NCBI RefSeq assembly: GCF_000723165.1
Contig: NZ_HG322949.1
Coordinates: 5,579,995 to 5,643,994 of the forward strand
From: Janthinobacterium agaricidamnosum NBRC 102515 = DSM 9628
GTDB lineage: Bacteria > Pseudomonadota > Gammaproteobacteria > Burkholderiales > Burkholderiaceae_D
Reading direction: 5' to 3'
Length of the DNA: 64,000 bases
This document shows positions 1 through 8,917 of this stretch, piece after piece. The first letter of the stretch is position 1. Each line of letters begins with the position of its first letter. The notes beneath the pieces are model-generated. The model was not told the origin of the DNA. It saw only the letters and a program-made list of their open reading frames with translations, and ran no database searches. A program made the position numbers and the translations under genes.

Positions 1-192
1 CTCTTAGCACCGATCCAGATGAAACGCCTGCAAGACATGACCACCGGACTCATGTCGACCACCATGCGCAAGCCCCTGGCTGGCATCGCAGTGCTGGTCG
101 ACCAGGTCAAGCGTGGCGGCTGGAGCATGGCGGGTCACGCTGTCGCCGCGCGCTTGCCGCCTAGCCCGCCGCTGAATAAGACACCCGGACAC

Positions 193-1110
193 TCAGACGC
201 CGGTCGCCTGCGCATCCTGTGTCGCCAGGCACTCGGTGACCACATCGCAGAGCAAGTCCGCCGCGCGTCTCAGATTGCCCATCTGTAGCGTATGTATCAC
301 CCACACATCGAGCTGCATGGCGAAATCCGGCGTGTCGACCACCGTCAGTTGCTCGAGCGATGGACTGCGGTGTAATACGCTACGCGGCACCAGACCGAGT
401 CCCATGCCGGCCGCCACCAATCTCAGCTGAAGCTCGGTGCCGATCGTATCGACCCTGAGGTTGAGCTGCCTGCCCGCGCCGGCCATCGCCCGCTCCAGCG
501 CGGCGCGGTAGCCACATCCGACCGGATTGAGTATCCATTCCTGCTCCGCCAGCTGGGCGATAGCGGTGTCCCTTGCCACCAGCGGCGTTTGCTTGCTCTG
601 CACCACCACCACCGGCAGCGTCGTGATGAGGCGCCCGTCCATGCGCGCCGGCAGTTCGCTGGGAGAGGGCTTCATCACCGCGACCGCGTCCAGCCCCCCG
701 TGCGCGAGCTGCTCCTGCAGCCGCGTGCTCCATTCCGTGTGCAGTTTCAAGTCGAGCGCAGGGAACGCCGACCGTAATCGCCGGGCGACGTCGAACAACA
801 TCATTTCTCCCACCGCCTGGGTCAGTCCCACGCGGAAGCTGCCGGCGGGAGCCAGGTCGTCCCGGGAGATGTCCAGCAATCGCCTGGCGTTCAGCATCAG
901 CGGCAACGCCTGCTCGTAGACCCGGCGGGCCAGCGCGGTCGGCTGCGGCGGCCGGCTATTTCGGTCGAATAATTCCGCATCCAGCACCTCTTCCAGATGC
1001 TGGATGCGGCGCGAGACGGCGGACTGTGTCAGCGATAGCACCTCGGCGGCGCGTGTGAGGGAGTTGTGATCGATGACGGCGACAAACGCCCTTAAGTCCT
1101 CAAATAGCAT
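193..1110 (-). CDS. LysR-family transcriptional regulator
   Basis: This 305-residue protein has the LysR layout. An N-terminal winged helix-turn-helix occupies about residues 3-62 (SLTRAAEVLSLTQSAVSRRI is the recognition region), followed by a LysR substrate-binding domain from about residue 90. It is transcribed divergently from the tautomerase / FAH-family / hydrolase genes starting at 1258, with 147 bp between the starts. That layout is standard for a LysR activator of the neighbouring operon, and an AT-rich inverted repeat lies in the gap. The ATG at 1110 gives the normal family length. The inducer is unknown; an aromatic or ring-cleavage intermediate is a guess from the neighbours. Confidence 0.9.
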   Translation of the reverse strand: MLFEDLRAFVAVIDHNSLTRAAEVLSLTQSAVSRRIQHLEEVLDAELFDRNSRPPQPTALARRVYEQALPLMLNARRLLDISRDDLAPAGSFRVGLTQAVGEMMLFDVARRLRSAFPALDLKLHTEWSTRLQEQLAHGGLDAVAVMKPSPSELPARMDGRLITTLPVVVVQSKQTPLVARDTAIAQLAEQEWILNPVGCGYRAALERAMAGAGRQLNLRVDTIGTELQLRLVAAGMGLGLVPRSVLHRSPSLEQLTVVDTPDFAMQLDVWVIHTLQMGNLRRAADLLCDVVTECLATQDAQATGV

Positions 1111-1124
1111 GCTTTTATCTCATT

Positions 1125-1141
1125 ATAATTATGAAAATTAT
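1125..1141. promoter_or_regulatory. Putative LysR binding site
   Basis: An inverted repeat ATAATT-N5-AATTAT lies in the AT-rich gap between the divergent LysR gene and the tautomerase gene, 15 bp from the LysR start. It fits the loose T-N11-A form of LysR boxes and would suit control of both genes. This rests on position and symmetry only. Confidence 0.4.
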
Positions 1142-1257
1142 GCGCTTGCAGCATATAAATTATAGCCCTATTATCGTTTGCATTGCACATCGCGATGTTG
1201 TTCACGTTGCCGCTAACACCGGCTCTTCACCCCACTGACAGATTACAGGAGATTTTT

Positions 1258-1647
1258 ATGCCGCTAGCCCGTATCAGCGTTTCCCACGACACCACGGATG
1301 CAGCCCTGCGCGCCATCAGCGACACGGTGTACGAGGCGATGATCAGCGTCGCCAACGTTCCACTGAATGACAAATTCCAGATCCTCAGCCGCCATGCCAA
1401 GGGGGAGCTGATCTACCCTGAAAACGGATTTCTCGGGGTCACATATAGCGACAACATCGTTTTCATCCAGATTACGTGGAACGCCGGGCGCACGGCGGAG
1501 ATAAAAAAAGCGTTCTATCGCGCTGTCGTCGATGGCATACACACCAGGAGCGGCCTGCGTAAGGAAGACATCATCATCAACCTGGTCGAGGTTCAGCGTG
1601 AAAACTGGTCGTTTGGCAACGGTGAAATGGCGTTCCCGCCAACATAA
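1258..1647 (+). CDS. Tautomerase-superfamily protein
   Basis: The frame is open further upstream (a possible start at 1183), but the ATG at 1258 is preceded by AGGAGA and yields a protein beginning M-P-L-A-R-I-S. After Met removal this exposes the N-terminal proline that is the catalytic base of the 4-oxalocrotonate tautomerase superfamily. At 129 residues it resembles the longer single-chain tautomerase_2-type members rather than the ~62-residue 4-OT subunits. It leads a cluster with a fumarylacetoacetate-hydrolase family enzyme 27 bp downstream. A role in isomerising an enol/keto ring-cleavage product is therefore likely. The exact substrate is not readable. Confidence 0.8.
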   Translation: MPLARISVSHDTTDAALRAISDTVYEAMISVANVPLNDKFQILSRHAKGELIYPENGFLGVTYSDNIVFIQITWNAGRTAEIKKAFYRAVVDGIHTRSGLRKEDIIINLVEVQRENWSFGNGEMAFPPT

Positions 1648-1674
1648 ACGCTGATCCACGATACCGAGACACTG

Positions 1675-2535
1675 ATGAAAATTGCTACCTTTATCCACCG
1701 CGGCGCCGAACAGGTCGGATTGATCAACCTGGACACGCAGCGTGTGCATCCGGCCGATGCGCGCGACATGCTGGACCTGATCCAGCGTTATCCCGTTCAC
1801 GGCAACGGCTCGACCTACACCTACGCCGGCATTGCGCTCAGCGAAGTGCAACTGCTGGCGCCGCTGCCTCGGCCGGAGCGCAATATTTTTTGCGTGGGCA
1901 AAAATTACCGTGCGCATGCACAGGAATTCTCGCGCAGCGGATACGAAGCGGGCGCTGTCGCCGGCGCGGAAATTGATGCCTATCCCGCCGTGTTCACCAA
2001 ACCGGGCGGCAGCGTGGTGGGAACCGAGGCACTGGTCGAACTGCATGCAGGGATTACCTCGGAAGTGGATTATGAGGGCGAGCTGGCGGTGGTTATCGGC
2101 CGGCCCGGCCGCGATATCGCCGTCGCCGACGCCATGACCCATGTGTGGGGCTACACCATCATCAACGACGTCACCGCCCGCGACCGGCAAAAAAACCATC
2201 GCCAGTGGTTCCTCGGCAAAGGCCTCGACACCTTTTGCCCGATGGGGCCATGGATCGTGACCGCCGATGACCTGGCCGCGCGGAATGTGCGCATCCAGAC
2301 CTGGGTCAACGGCGAATTGCGCCAGGACGCGAATACGGCGGATTTGTTGTTCGACATTCCAAAGCTGATCAGCGTGATCTCCGCCGGCATGACGCTGCGC
2401 CCGGGCGACGTGATCGCCACCGGCACGCCGGCCGGTGTCGGTATCGGGATGACTCCGCCACGCTTCCTCAAGAAGGGCGATAGTGTAGTGGTCGCCATCG
2501 AGGGCATCGGCACGCTGCGCAATCATTTCGCTTAA
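1675..2535 (+). CDS. Fumarylacetoacetate hydrolase family protein
   Basis: This 286-residue protein has the FAH C-terminal fold from about residue 65. Visible family features are FCVGKNYRAHAQE, the metal-binding acidic segment SEVDYEGELAVVIG, GYTIINDVTARD and GDVIATGTPAGVG. Family members hydrolyse C-C bonds in acylpyruvates or decarboxylate oxo-acids in catechol, gentisate or homoprotocatechuate degradation, using a divalent metal. It sits between the tautomerase and an exported alpha/beta hydrolase under the divergent LysR gene. The cluster looks catabolic, but no ring-cleaving dioxygenase is in the window, so the pathway is not identified. Confidence 0.88.
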   Translation: MKIATFIHRGAEQVGLINLDTQRVHPADARDMLDLIQRYPVHGNGSTYTYAGIALSEVQLLAPLPRPERNIFCVGKNYRAHAQEFSRSGYEAGAVAGAEIDAYPAVFTKPGGSVVGTEALVELHAGITSEVDYEGELAVVIGRPGRDIAVADAMTHVWGYTIINDVTARDRQKNHRQWFLGKGLDTFCPMGPWIVTADDLAARNVRIQTWVNGELRQDANTADLLFDIPKLISVISAGMTLRPGDVIATGTPAGVGIGMTPPRFLKKGDSVVVAIEGIGTLRNHFA

Positions 2536-2584
2536 CGCCGCCGCGCCCGCCATCATAAGAACATCCACTATTCCGGAGACCATC

Positions 2585-3625
2585 TTGACAGCTGGAATCA
2601 AAACATCCCGCCGCACCTTCCTTCACGCTGCCGCGCTCGGCATGGCCGCCGCGGAACTCTCGCTGCTGACACCGTCCATGGCGCGCGCGCAGACCACCGG
2701 CGACGCGGCGACGCCCACCGGCACGCTGGGTGCGCTCAAGACCATCAAGGCGGGCGTCCTCAATGTGGGCTACCATGAAAGCGGCCCCGCCGATGGCGTT
2801 CCGGTGGTGCTCTTGCATGGCTTCCCGTTCGACACCAACGCCTATGCCGAGGTAGCGCCGATACTCGCGGCCAAAGGCTGCCGCGTCATCGTTCCTTACT
2901 TGCGCGGTTTCGGCGCGACGCGGTTTATCGACGCGGCGACGCCGCGCTCGGCACAGCAAACAGCGCTGGGTGCCGATCTACTTGCGCTGCTTGACGCGTT
3001 GTCGATTCCGAAGGCCGTACTGGCCGGCTACGACTGGGGCGGCCGCGCCGCCTGCGCCGTCGCCGCGCTGTTTCCGCAACGCTGCATCGGCCTGGTATCG
3101 GTCAACGGCTACGCAGTGCTTGACCTGACCCGTAGCAACATTCCTGCCACACCGGAACGTGAACTGCCGGCCTGGTATCAGTTCTACTTCCTGACCGAGC
3201 GTGGCAAGGCGGGTTATACCAAATATCGCCGCGAGACCAATAAGTTGCTATGGAATTTGTGGTCTCCGAAATGGCATTTCGACGACGCGACGTTTGATCG
3301 CAGCGCACCGTCGTTCGACAATCCCGACTATATCGAGGTCACGATTCATTCGTACCGGCATCGCTTTAACCAAGCTGCGGGCGATCCTGCTTATGCCCAG
3401 CTGGACCAGCGACTCGCGACGCTGCCGGTGATCACGGTGCCGACCATCACCCTGGACGGGGCGGACGATGCGGTGGTACTGCCGACCGACGGTAAATCCT
3501 ACGCCGCCCGATTTCCGGCGCGCAAAGCTCATCGCATCGTGCCTGGCGCCGGCCACAATCTTCCGCAGGAAGCGCCTCGGGCATTTGCCGACGCGGTGCT
3601 GCAGCTGCTGCCGGAAAAGGGCTGA
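2585..3625 (+). CDS. Tat-exported alpha/beta hydrolase with Asp nucleophile
   Basis: The TTG start at 2585 is preceded by CCGGAGACC and opens a twin-arginine signal (SRRTFLHAAALG) with cleavage near ARAQ, about residue 36. No ATG gives a complete signal. The mature part is a classical alpha/beta hydrolase: oxyanion region LLHGFPFD, nucleophile elbow AGYDWGGR, and terminal GAGHNLPQE histidine motif. The elbow carries Asp instead of Ser, as in epoxide hydrolases and haloalkane or haloacetate dehalogenases. A folded, periplasmic epoxide hydrolase/dehalogenase-like enzyme is therefore suggested. It follows the FAH-family gene by 49 bp in the same direction and may share its regulation. Confidence 0.85.
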   Translation: MTAGIKTSRRTFLHAAALGMAAAELSLLTPSMARAQTTGDAATPTGTLGALKTIKAGVLNVGYHESGPADGVPVVLLHGFPFDTNAYAEVAPILAAKGCRVIVPYLRGFGATRFIDAATPRSAQQTALGADLLALLDALSIPKAVLAGYDWGGRAACAVAALFPQRCIGLVSVNGYAVLDLTRSNIPATPERELPAWYQFYFLTERGKAGYTKYRRETNKLLWNLWSPKWHFDDATFDRSAPSFDNPDYIEVTIHSYRHRFNQAAGDPAYAQLDQRLATLPVITVPTITLDGADDAVVLPTDGKSYAARFPARKAHRIVPGAGHNLPQEAPRAFADAVLQLLPEKG

Positions 3626-3678
3626 TATTGAATCAGCTTGCAGAAAAGCCGCCCAGCAATCGCTGACCGTATCAGCCC

Positions 3679-4596
3679 ATGCGCAACGTAAATCTGGACA
3701 TCGCCTTGCTGCGTACCTTCGTGCTGACGCATCAGTTGGGCAGCATGGCGCGCACCGCCGATGTCGTCGGGCGCTCGCAATCCGCGGTTAGCCAGCAGAT
3801 GTCCCGGCTGGAGGAAATCTTCGGACAGCAATTGTTTCTGCGACAGGGACGCTTGACTTCCTTGACTGAAGCGGGCATTGCAGCGCTGCCTTTTGCCGAA
3901 GAGATGCTTCGGCTCAACGATGAATTGGTGCGCGTTGCTGCCAAGTCCGATGACGGCAAGGAAATTCGCCTCGGCATGGCGCTCGATTTTTCGGTAGGCA
4001 TGCTCAATGCGCTGTTGCGGGAGTTTCAGCAAAAAAATCCGGCGGTGCGCCTGTCCATGCTGACGGATCGTCATACCGTACTGTCCGAAAAACTTGCTAA
4101 TGGAGCGCTCGATCTGGCGCTGATGTTTAGCGAAAACGAACCCCAGGGCGCGCATAGCCTGGGTCGCGTTCAGCAAGTGTGGGTGGGCCAGCGTAGCGTG
4201 CTGGAGCGGCCGAGGCCACTCCAGCTTGTCGTGTTCGAGGAACAATGCGGTTTCCGCACCCGGGCCTTGCTTGCGCTCGCCGAAGCCGGCATCGCCGCGC
4301 ATATCGCTGTCACTTGTTCCAGCCTGGCAGCGCTCTGGGTCGCTGTGGAGTCCGGATACGGCATCGCTTTGAGAACCGCCATCGGCGTGCCCAAACCGCT
4401 ACTGCTCGATGCCTCGGACAGCTTGCTGCCCTTGCTCCCCCAGGTTCATCTTTGCCTGCATCAGACACCGCACGGCCTGCACACACCGGCGCACCAGCTG
4501 CGGCGGCGGATTATGGATGGTCTGCCGCAATTGCTGCCCGCGCTGGCCGCCGACGTGTCCCGTCCGCTGGACGCGCTTCCTGACCATGCGGCCTAA
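3679..4596 (+). CDS. LysR-family transcriptional regulator
   Basis: This second LysR protein has 305 residues. The N-terminal HTH is at residues 6-64 (GSMARTADVVGRSQSAVSQQ) and a substrate-binding domain covers roughly residues 90-290. It lies 53 bp after the exported hydrolase and reads in the same direction, so it may be the last gene of that operon or have its own promoter. It is clearly different in sequence from the LysR at 193-1110. Its target is not evident. The DNA immediately downstream is degenerate, so original neighbours may have been lost. Confidence 0.88.
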   Translation: MRNVNLDIALLRTFVLTHQLGSMARTADVVGRSQSAVSQQMSRLEEIFGQQLFLRQGRLTSLTEAGIAALPFAEEMLRLNDELVRVAAKSDDGKEIRLGMALDFSVGMLNALLREFQQKNPAVRLSMLTDRHTVLSEKLANGALDLALMFSENEPQGAHSLGRVQQVWVGQRSVLERPRPLQLVVFEEQCGFRTRALLALAEAGIAAHIAVTCSSLAALWVAVESGYGIALRTAIGVPKPLLLDASDSLLPLLPQVHLCLHQTPHGLHTPAHQLRRRIMDGLPQLLPALAADVSRPLDALPDHAA

Positions 4597-4615
4597 TGAT
4601 GGGCCGCGCCACATT

Positions 4616-4789
4616 TCATCCGGCGGCGGCCTTTATCTGCACGCTGGCCTTGCATACCGACGGCTTGACGGCACGCCGCTGCGCCGCGTAATAAGCCGAG
4701 CGGCTGACGGCGAGGACGCGGCAGCTTTGCTGGACCGGAATGGCTTCCTTTTGCTCTGGAATGCTTGACCTATTCTCGAGAAACAAGTG
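4616..4789 (-). pseudogene. IS3-family transposase OrfB remnant (N-terminal part)
   Basis: On the minus strand one frame reads EAIPVQQSCRVLAVSRSAYY followed by a short basic stretch, then stops at 4616. This matches the N-terminal HTH segment of IS3-family OrfB proteins, whose typical form is 'CRVLGVSRSGYYA...R'. Only about 50 residues survive. No start, no DDE catalytic core and no terminal repeats are visible. It abuts the 3' end of the LysR gene and precedes further broken coding DNA, so this is an old insertion/deletion scar. Confidence 0.6.
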
Positions 4790-4907
4790 CAGGACTCAAA
4801 CGACTCTGGGCTTACACCGTGGAATTTTAAAAGCCCCCTTTCAAGGTGCTAACTACAGACTAGCTATGCACATAAGCAAGGATTCCTGCCTGGCGCTGTA
4901 GCGCGCC

Positions 4908-5101
4908 CGCAACGCCGGCATCGCCGTGACGCTGCTGATCACCGCGATGGATGAAGACGGCGCCCGCCTGCGTTTTGAGCCAGCGGCTGGTCAATGATTT
5001 TTGGGCGGCAGGCTTCAATCAAGGCCATCGTGCCCTGCGTCAACGGCAACTACCTGGGCGGCACCACCTATTATTTCCAGCAATGGCGCAGCGCGCCGTA
5101 A
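4908..5101 (+). pseudogene. Unidentified decayed gene remnant
   Basis: Two short coding-like stretches lie in different frames. The first (4908-4997) ends ...LRFEPAAGQ and stops. The second (5018-5101) reads IKAIVPCVNGNYLGGTTYYF before a terminal stop. There is no start codon or ribosome site, and they are separated by a frame change and a stop. The look is of the C-terminal end of a gene broken by deletion and frameshift. I do not recognise the family. The 4790-4907 stretch holds nothing I can call. Confidence 0.35.
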
Positions 5102-5131
5102 CAGACGCGGGCAAATCCAGGCCCGCAAAGC

Positions 5132-5165
5132 AAAACGGGCGATACATTGCTGTATCGCCCGTTTT
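5132..5165. terminator. Bidirectional intrinsic terminator
   Basis: A perfect 14-bp stem (AAAACGGGCGATAC / GTATCGCCCGTTTT) with a 6-nt loop is flanked by A and T runs, so it can terminate from either side. It lies 17 bp past the stop of the FKBP lipoprotein gene on the minus strand and is most likely that gene's terminator. Confidence 0.85.
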
Positions 5166-5181
5166 TCGCTGCCGTGCCGGC

Positions 5182-5658
5182 TTAGCCCGGCTTAGCCACC
5201 GACACCAGCTCGATATCGAATACCAGGCCGGCATAGGCCGGGATGGTCGGAGGGCTGCCGGCCACTCCATAACCGAGGGTGTACGGAATGGTCAAGGTAC
5301 GTTTGCCGCCGACCTTCATGCCCAGCACGCCCTGGTCCCAGCCTGGAATCACCTTGCCGACGCCCAGCACAAAGACGAAGGAGTTGGTGCTGCCATGGTC
5401 GGCCGAGCTGTCGAACTTGGTGCCCTTGTTATTGGCCGCGCCGCTGTTGTACAGCCAGCCGGTGTAGCGCACGGTGACCGTATCGCCATTGGCGGCGGCG
5501 ACGCCGGTGCCGACCACGGTGTCGCTAGCCAGGAAACCCGCCGGCTGGGTGGCCGGATCGATGACAGGTGCATTATTACTCGGCGTGGCGGCGCCGCCGC
5601 AGGCGGTCAGGGCAACAGCGCACAACAGTGAGGCGATAAATTTAAAAGTCGATTTCAT
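5182..5658 (-). CDS. FKBP-type peptidyl-prolyl isomerase lipoprotein
   Basis: This 158-residue protein starts with a lipoprotein signal ending in the lipobox LTAC (Cys20). A linker is followed by one FKBP domain (about residues 50-155) with the usual signatures VTVRYTGWLYN, F-D-S-S, VIPGWDQGVLGMKVGGKR and IPYTLGYG. It should catalyse cis-trans isomerisation of prolyl bonds and help fold proteins in the periplasm, anchored to a membrane by the acylated cysteine. It is transcribed alone, ends at a strong terminator, and lies 130 bp downstream of kup on the same strand. Confidence 0.93.
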   Translation of the reverse strand: MKSTFKFIASLLCAVALTACGGAATPSNNAPVIDPATQPAGFLASDTVVGTGVAAANGDTVTVRYTGWLYNSGAANNKGTKFDSSADHGSTNSFVFVLGVGKVIPGWDQGVLGMKVGGKRTLTIPYTLGYGVAGSPPTIPAYAGLVFDIELVSVAKPG

Positions 5659-5788
5659 GGATACCCTTGCAAATAAAGATGGTCGTCAGGCTCGCGCGCA
5701 CGCGCCGTCAGCGCAGCAGTGTAACAGGTGTCATAGTCACAAAATGTAAGCAGACGTAAGCGCTGACAGATATACAACATTGAGCGCG

Positions 5789-7666
5789 TCAGATTTCCAC
5801 CTGCGTGCCCAGTTCGATCACCCGGTTGCTCGGAATCTGATAATAGTCGGCCGCGCCGCGCGCATTGCGCGACATCGCCACGAACAGATGCTCGCGCCAT
5901 GGCGCCATGCCGGCGCCGGGGGTCGAAATGACGGTCTGGCGCGCGATGAAGAACGAGGTTTCCATCATTTCGAAGCTTTGTCCCTGCTCGGCGCACAAGG
6001 CCAGGATGTGCGGAATATCCGGTTCATCCTTGAAGCCGTACAGCACGTTCAACTGGTAGCACTGGTGGCCCAGGTCGATCACCCGCACCTGCTCCGACGG
6101 CGGCACCCACGGTTCTTCGACGATGAACACGGTCAGGAACACCACCCGCTCGTGCAGCACCTTGTTGTGCGACAGGTTGTGCAGCAGCGCATGCGGCACG
6201 CCGTCGGTTTCGCCGCGCAGGAAAATCGCCGTACCCGGCACCCGGGTCGGCGGCGCGATGAACAGCGAGGACAGGAAATCGTCGAGCGGGATCGCATGTT
6301 TTTCCAGGTTCTGGAACACCAGCTGGCGGCCGCGTTTCCAGGTCAGCATGACGATGAACAGGACCGAACCCAGCAGCAGCGGGAACCAGCCGCCGTGGAA
6401 CAGCTTCAGCGCGCTGGCCGAAAAGAACATCACGTCGATCGCCACGAAAAAGCCGGTCGCGGCCCAGCACAGCACCAGGTTCATCTTCCAGCGGTAGCGG
6501 ATCACGAAGAAGGTCAGCACGGTGGTCGCCAGCATGGTCGCGGTGACCGCGATGCCGTAGGCCGCTGCCAGGTTTTCCGACGAACCGAAACCGACCACGG
6601 CCAGCAGCACGACGATCAATTGCAGCCAGTTGACGGCCGGGATGTAGATCTGGCCGATTTCGCTTTCCGACGTGTGGCGCACGCGCATGCGCGGCAGGAA
6701 ACCCAGCGCGATCGCTTGCTTGGTCATCGAGAAAGTGCCGGAAATGGTCGCCTGCGACGCGATCACGGTGGCCATGGTCGACAGGATCACCAGCGGATAC
6801 ACGCTCCACGCGCCCAGCTGCTGATAGAACGGATTGGAGATCGCTTCCGGATGCGCCAGCAGCAAGCCGCCCTGGCCCAGGTAATTGAGCGCCAGCGCCG
6901 GGAACGCGATCAGGAACCAGGCCATGCGGATCGGCTGCTTGCCGAAGTGGCCCATGTCGGCGTACAGCGCCTCGGCGCCGGTGAACGCCAGCACCACCGC
7001 GCCCAGCGCGACGAAGGCGACAAAGCCGTTATTCATCAGGAAGTGCGCGGCGTACCACGGATTGAGCGCGGCCAGCACTTGCGGCGACTTGATGATGTTG
7101 AACACGCCCATGCCGGCCAGCGACGCGAACCACAGCAGCATCACCGGCGCGAAAAAGCGGCCGATGCCGGCCGTGCCGTGCGATTGCACCGAATACAGGC
7201 CGACCAGCACCAGCATCGTCAGCGGCACCACGTACGGACTGAGCGCCGGGGTGGCCACTTCCAGGCCCTCGATCGCCGACAGCACCGAAATCGCCGGGGT
7301 GATCACGCTGTCGCCATAAAACAGCGTGGCGCCGAACACGCCGATCAGCGTCAGCGCGAAATGCCAGCGCGAATGCCTGGCGACCGACGACAGCACCAGC
7401 GCCATCAAGGCCATGATGCCGCCCTCGCCGCGGTTGTCGGCGCGCAGCACCAGCGTCACGTATTTGAGGGAGATGATGATCGTCAAGCCCCAGAAGATCA
7501 GGGAAACGATGCCGAGCAGGTTATCGTGATTCAACGGCAAGCCGTGCGTTGGATCGAAAATAGTCTTCAGGGTGTACAGCGGACTGGTGCCGATATCGCC
7601 GTAGACGATGCCGACGGCGGCCAGCGTCAGGGCGACGAGGCTGCTTTTTTTATGTTGCGACGTCAA
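5789..7666 (-). CDS. kup: Low-affinity potassium transporter Kup
   Basis: This is a K+ uptake permease of the KUP/HAK/KT family in the inner membrane, probably a proton symporter. The family N-terminal block (LTLAAVGIVYGDIGTSPLYT) is intact. About 12 hydrophobic segments follow to around residue 450, then the soluble C-terminal domain. No ATG exists near the 5' end. A TTG at 7666 gives 625 residues, the usual length, and begins (M)TSQHKKSSL. A TTG at 7726 would add 20 atypical residues. I prefer the former, although neither has a strong ribosome site. It is monocistronic. Confidence 0.93.
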   Translation of the reverse strand: MTSQHKKSSLVALTLAAVGIVYGDIGTSPLYTLKTIFDPTHGLPLNHDNLLGIVSLIFWGLTIIISLKYVTLVLRADNRGEGGIMALMALVLSSVARHSRWHFALTLIGVFGATLFYGDSVITPAISVLSAIEGLEVATPALSPYVVPLTMLVLVGLYSVQSHGTAGIGRFFAPVMLLWFASLAGMGVFNIIKSPQVLAALNPWYAAHFLMNNGFVAFVALGAVVLAFTGAEALYADMGHFGKQPIRMAWFLIAFPALALNYLGQGGLLLAHPEAISNPFYQQLGAWSVYPLVILSTMATVIASQATISGTFSMTKQAIALGFLPRMRVRHTSESEIGQIYIPAVNWLQLIVVLLAVVGFGSSENLAAAYGIAVTATMLATTVLTFFVIRYRWKMNLVLCWAATGFFVAIDVMFFSASALKLFHGGWFPLLLGSVLFIVMLTWKRGRQLVFQNLEKHAIPLDDFLSSLFIAPPTRVPGTAIFLRGETDGVPHALLHNLSHNKVLHERVVFLTVFIVEEPWVPPSEQVRVIDLGHQCYQLNVLYGFKDEPDIPHILALCAEQGQSFEMMETSFFIARQTVISTPGAGMAPWREHLFVAMSRNARGAADYYQIPSNRVIELGTQVEI

Positions 7667-7961
7667 GATTGCACCATTTTTTGTTTTATTGCGTCGCACA
7701 ATAAGATATGTAATATCAAATAGCAAGTGGATTCTGGCATCTGTCCTGGCTCTCCCGACACACGGTTTTTAGCGGCTCTTGGTGGTTTCCAGCATCTGGC
7801 ATCACAGGCCCGGCCCTGCGTCATAGCGGCGGCCGGTCCGGTTCTGGCCATTCTTTCTTGCCATTCTACTCTCAGCCGGCGGCGCCGGGCACGCGGCATC
7901 ACCGGTGCCACCAATTTCAGCGATAATGCCAATCTAGCCACTTTTTCGACACCATCTTCTT

Positions 7962-8834
7962 ATGAATCCCGGCATGCTGTACGCCGCCGCGGCATTTTTA
8001 TGCTGGGGCCTGTTCCCGCTGTATTTCCACGCCATCAATGCAGTGCCGGCGCTGGAAATCCTGGCGCACCGCATGCTGTGGTCGCTGCTCTTCCTCGCCA
8101 TCGTGCTGGCCGTGCGCCGCCAGTGGGACTGGCTGTACCGGCTGGTGCGCCAGCCGCGCGTGGTGGCCGGTTTCATCGCCAGCGCGTTCTTATTGTCCGC
8201 CAACTGGCTGACTTATATCTGGGCCGTCAACCACCAGCACGTGGTCGACGCCAGCCTCGGTTATTTCATCACGCCGCTGATCAACGTGATGCTCGGCTTC
8301 CTGCTGCTGCATGAACGGCTGCGTCGCGCGCAGTGGCTGGCGATCGGCCTCGCCGCCTGCGGCGTGGCGTGGCTGGCGTGGCAAACCGGCCACCTGCCCT
8401 GGATTTCGCTGGTGCTGGCGGCCACCTTCGGCGGCTATGGCTTGCTGCGCAAGACCGCCGCGCTGGGTGCGCTGGAAGGCTTGTCATTCGAAACCCTGAT
8501 CCTGTTTCCGCTGGCGTCCGCTTATGTCGTTTGGCTCAGCTGGACCGGCCAGCATACCTTTGTGTCGACCAGTTCGGACAGCACCCGCTGGCTGCTGGTG
8601 GCGTCCGGCCCGCTCACCGCGATCCCGCTGCTGCTGTTCGCGGCCGGCGCGCGGCGCTTGCCGATGGCGCTGCTGGGCTTGTTGCAATACATCGCGCCGA
8701 CGCTGCAACTGCTGGTCGGCGTGTGGATTTTCCACGAATCGTTCACGCCCCAGCGCATGAGCGGTTTCATCGTCATCTGGAGCGCGCTGGCCATCTACGC
8801 GGCCGAAGGACTGTGGATGGCGCGCGGCCGCTAG
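7962..8834 (+). CDS. rarD: EamA-family transporter RarD
   Basis: This 290-residue, ten-helix drug/metabolite transporter has the RarD-specific start (MNPGMLYAAAAFLCWGLFPL) and ends in a short basic tail. It is an inner-membrane permease. RarD was named from chloramphenicol sensitivity in Pseudomonas, but its physiological substrate is unsettled. It reads toward ettA, 83 bp away, with no terminator visible between them. The 235 bp upstream, between kup and rarD, hold no gene I can support. Confidence 0.92.
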   Translation: MNPGMLYAAAAFLCWGLFPLYFHAINAVPALEILAHRMLWSLLFLAIVLAVRRQWDWLYRLVRQPRVVAGFIASAFLLSANWLTYIWAVNHQHVVDASLGYFITPLINVMLGFLLLHERLRRAQWLAIGLAACGVAWLAWQTGHLPWISLVLAATFGGYGLLRKTAALGALEGLSFETLILFPLASAYVVWLSWTGQHTFVSTSSDSTRWLLVASGPLTAIPLLLFAAGARRLPMALLGLLQYIAPTLQLLVGVWIFHESFTPQRMSGFIVIWSALAIYAAEGLWMARGR

Positions 8835-8917
8835 CGGCCGCGGCGGCGTTTCGCGCTGGCCGTAAGCGGGCGTTTATCGTATCCTGTGCGTCTTATATTC
8901 AAACCCCGAGATTTTTA

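Noticed and set aside
1..288. Plus-strand open frame entering from the left edge (begins LLAPIQMKRLQDMTTG)
   Set aside because: It has no recognisable domain and overlaps the 3' end of the clear LysR gene on the other strand; a high-GC shadow frame is more likely.
1264..2616. 450-residue minus-strand open frame over the tautomerase and FAH-family genes
   Set aside because: It is antisense to two genes with clear family motifs; long antisense frames are common in high-GC DNA.
5780..7723. 647-residue plus-strand open frame antisense to kup
   Set aside because: Composition is His/Arg/Gln-rich with no domain; kup on the other strand is unmistakable.
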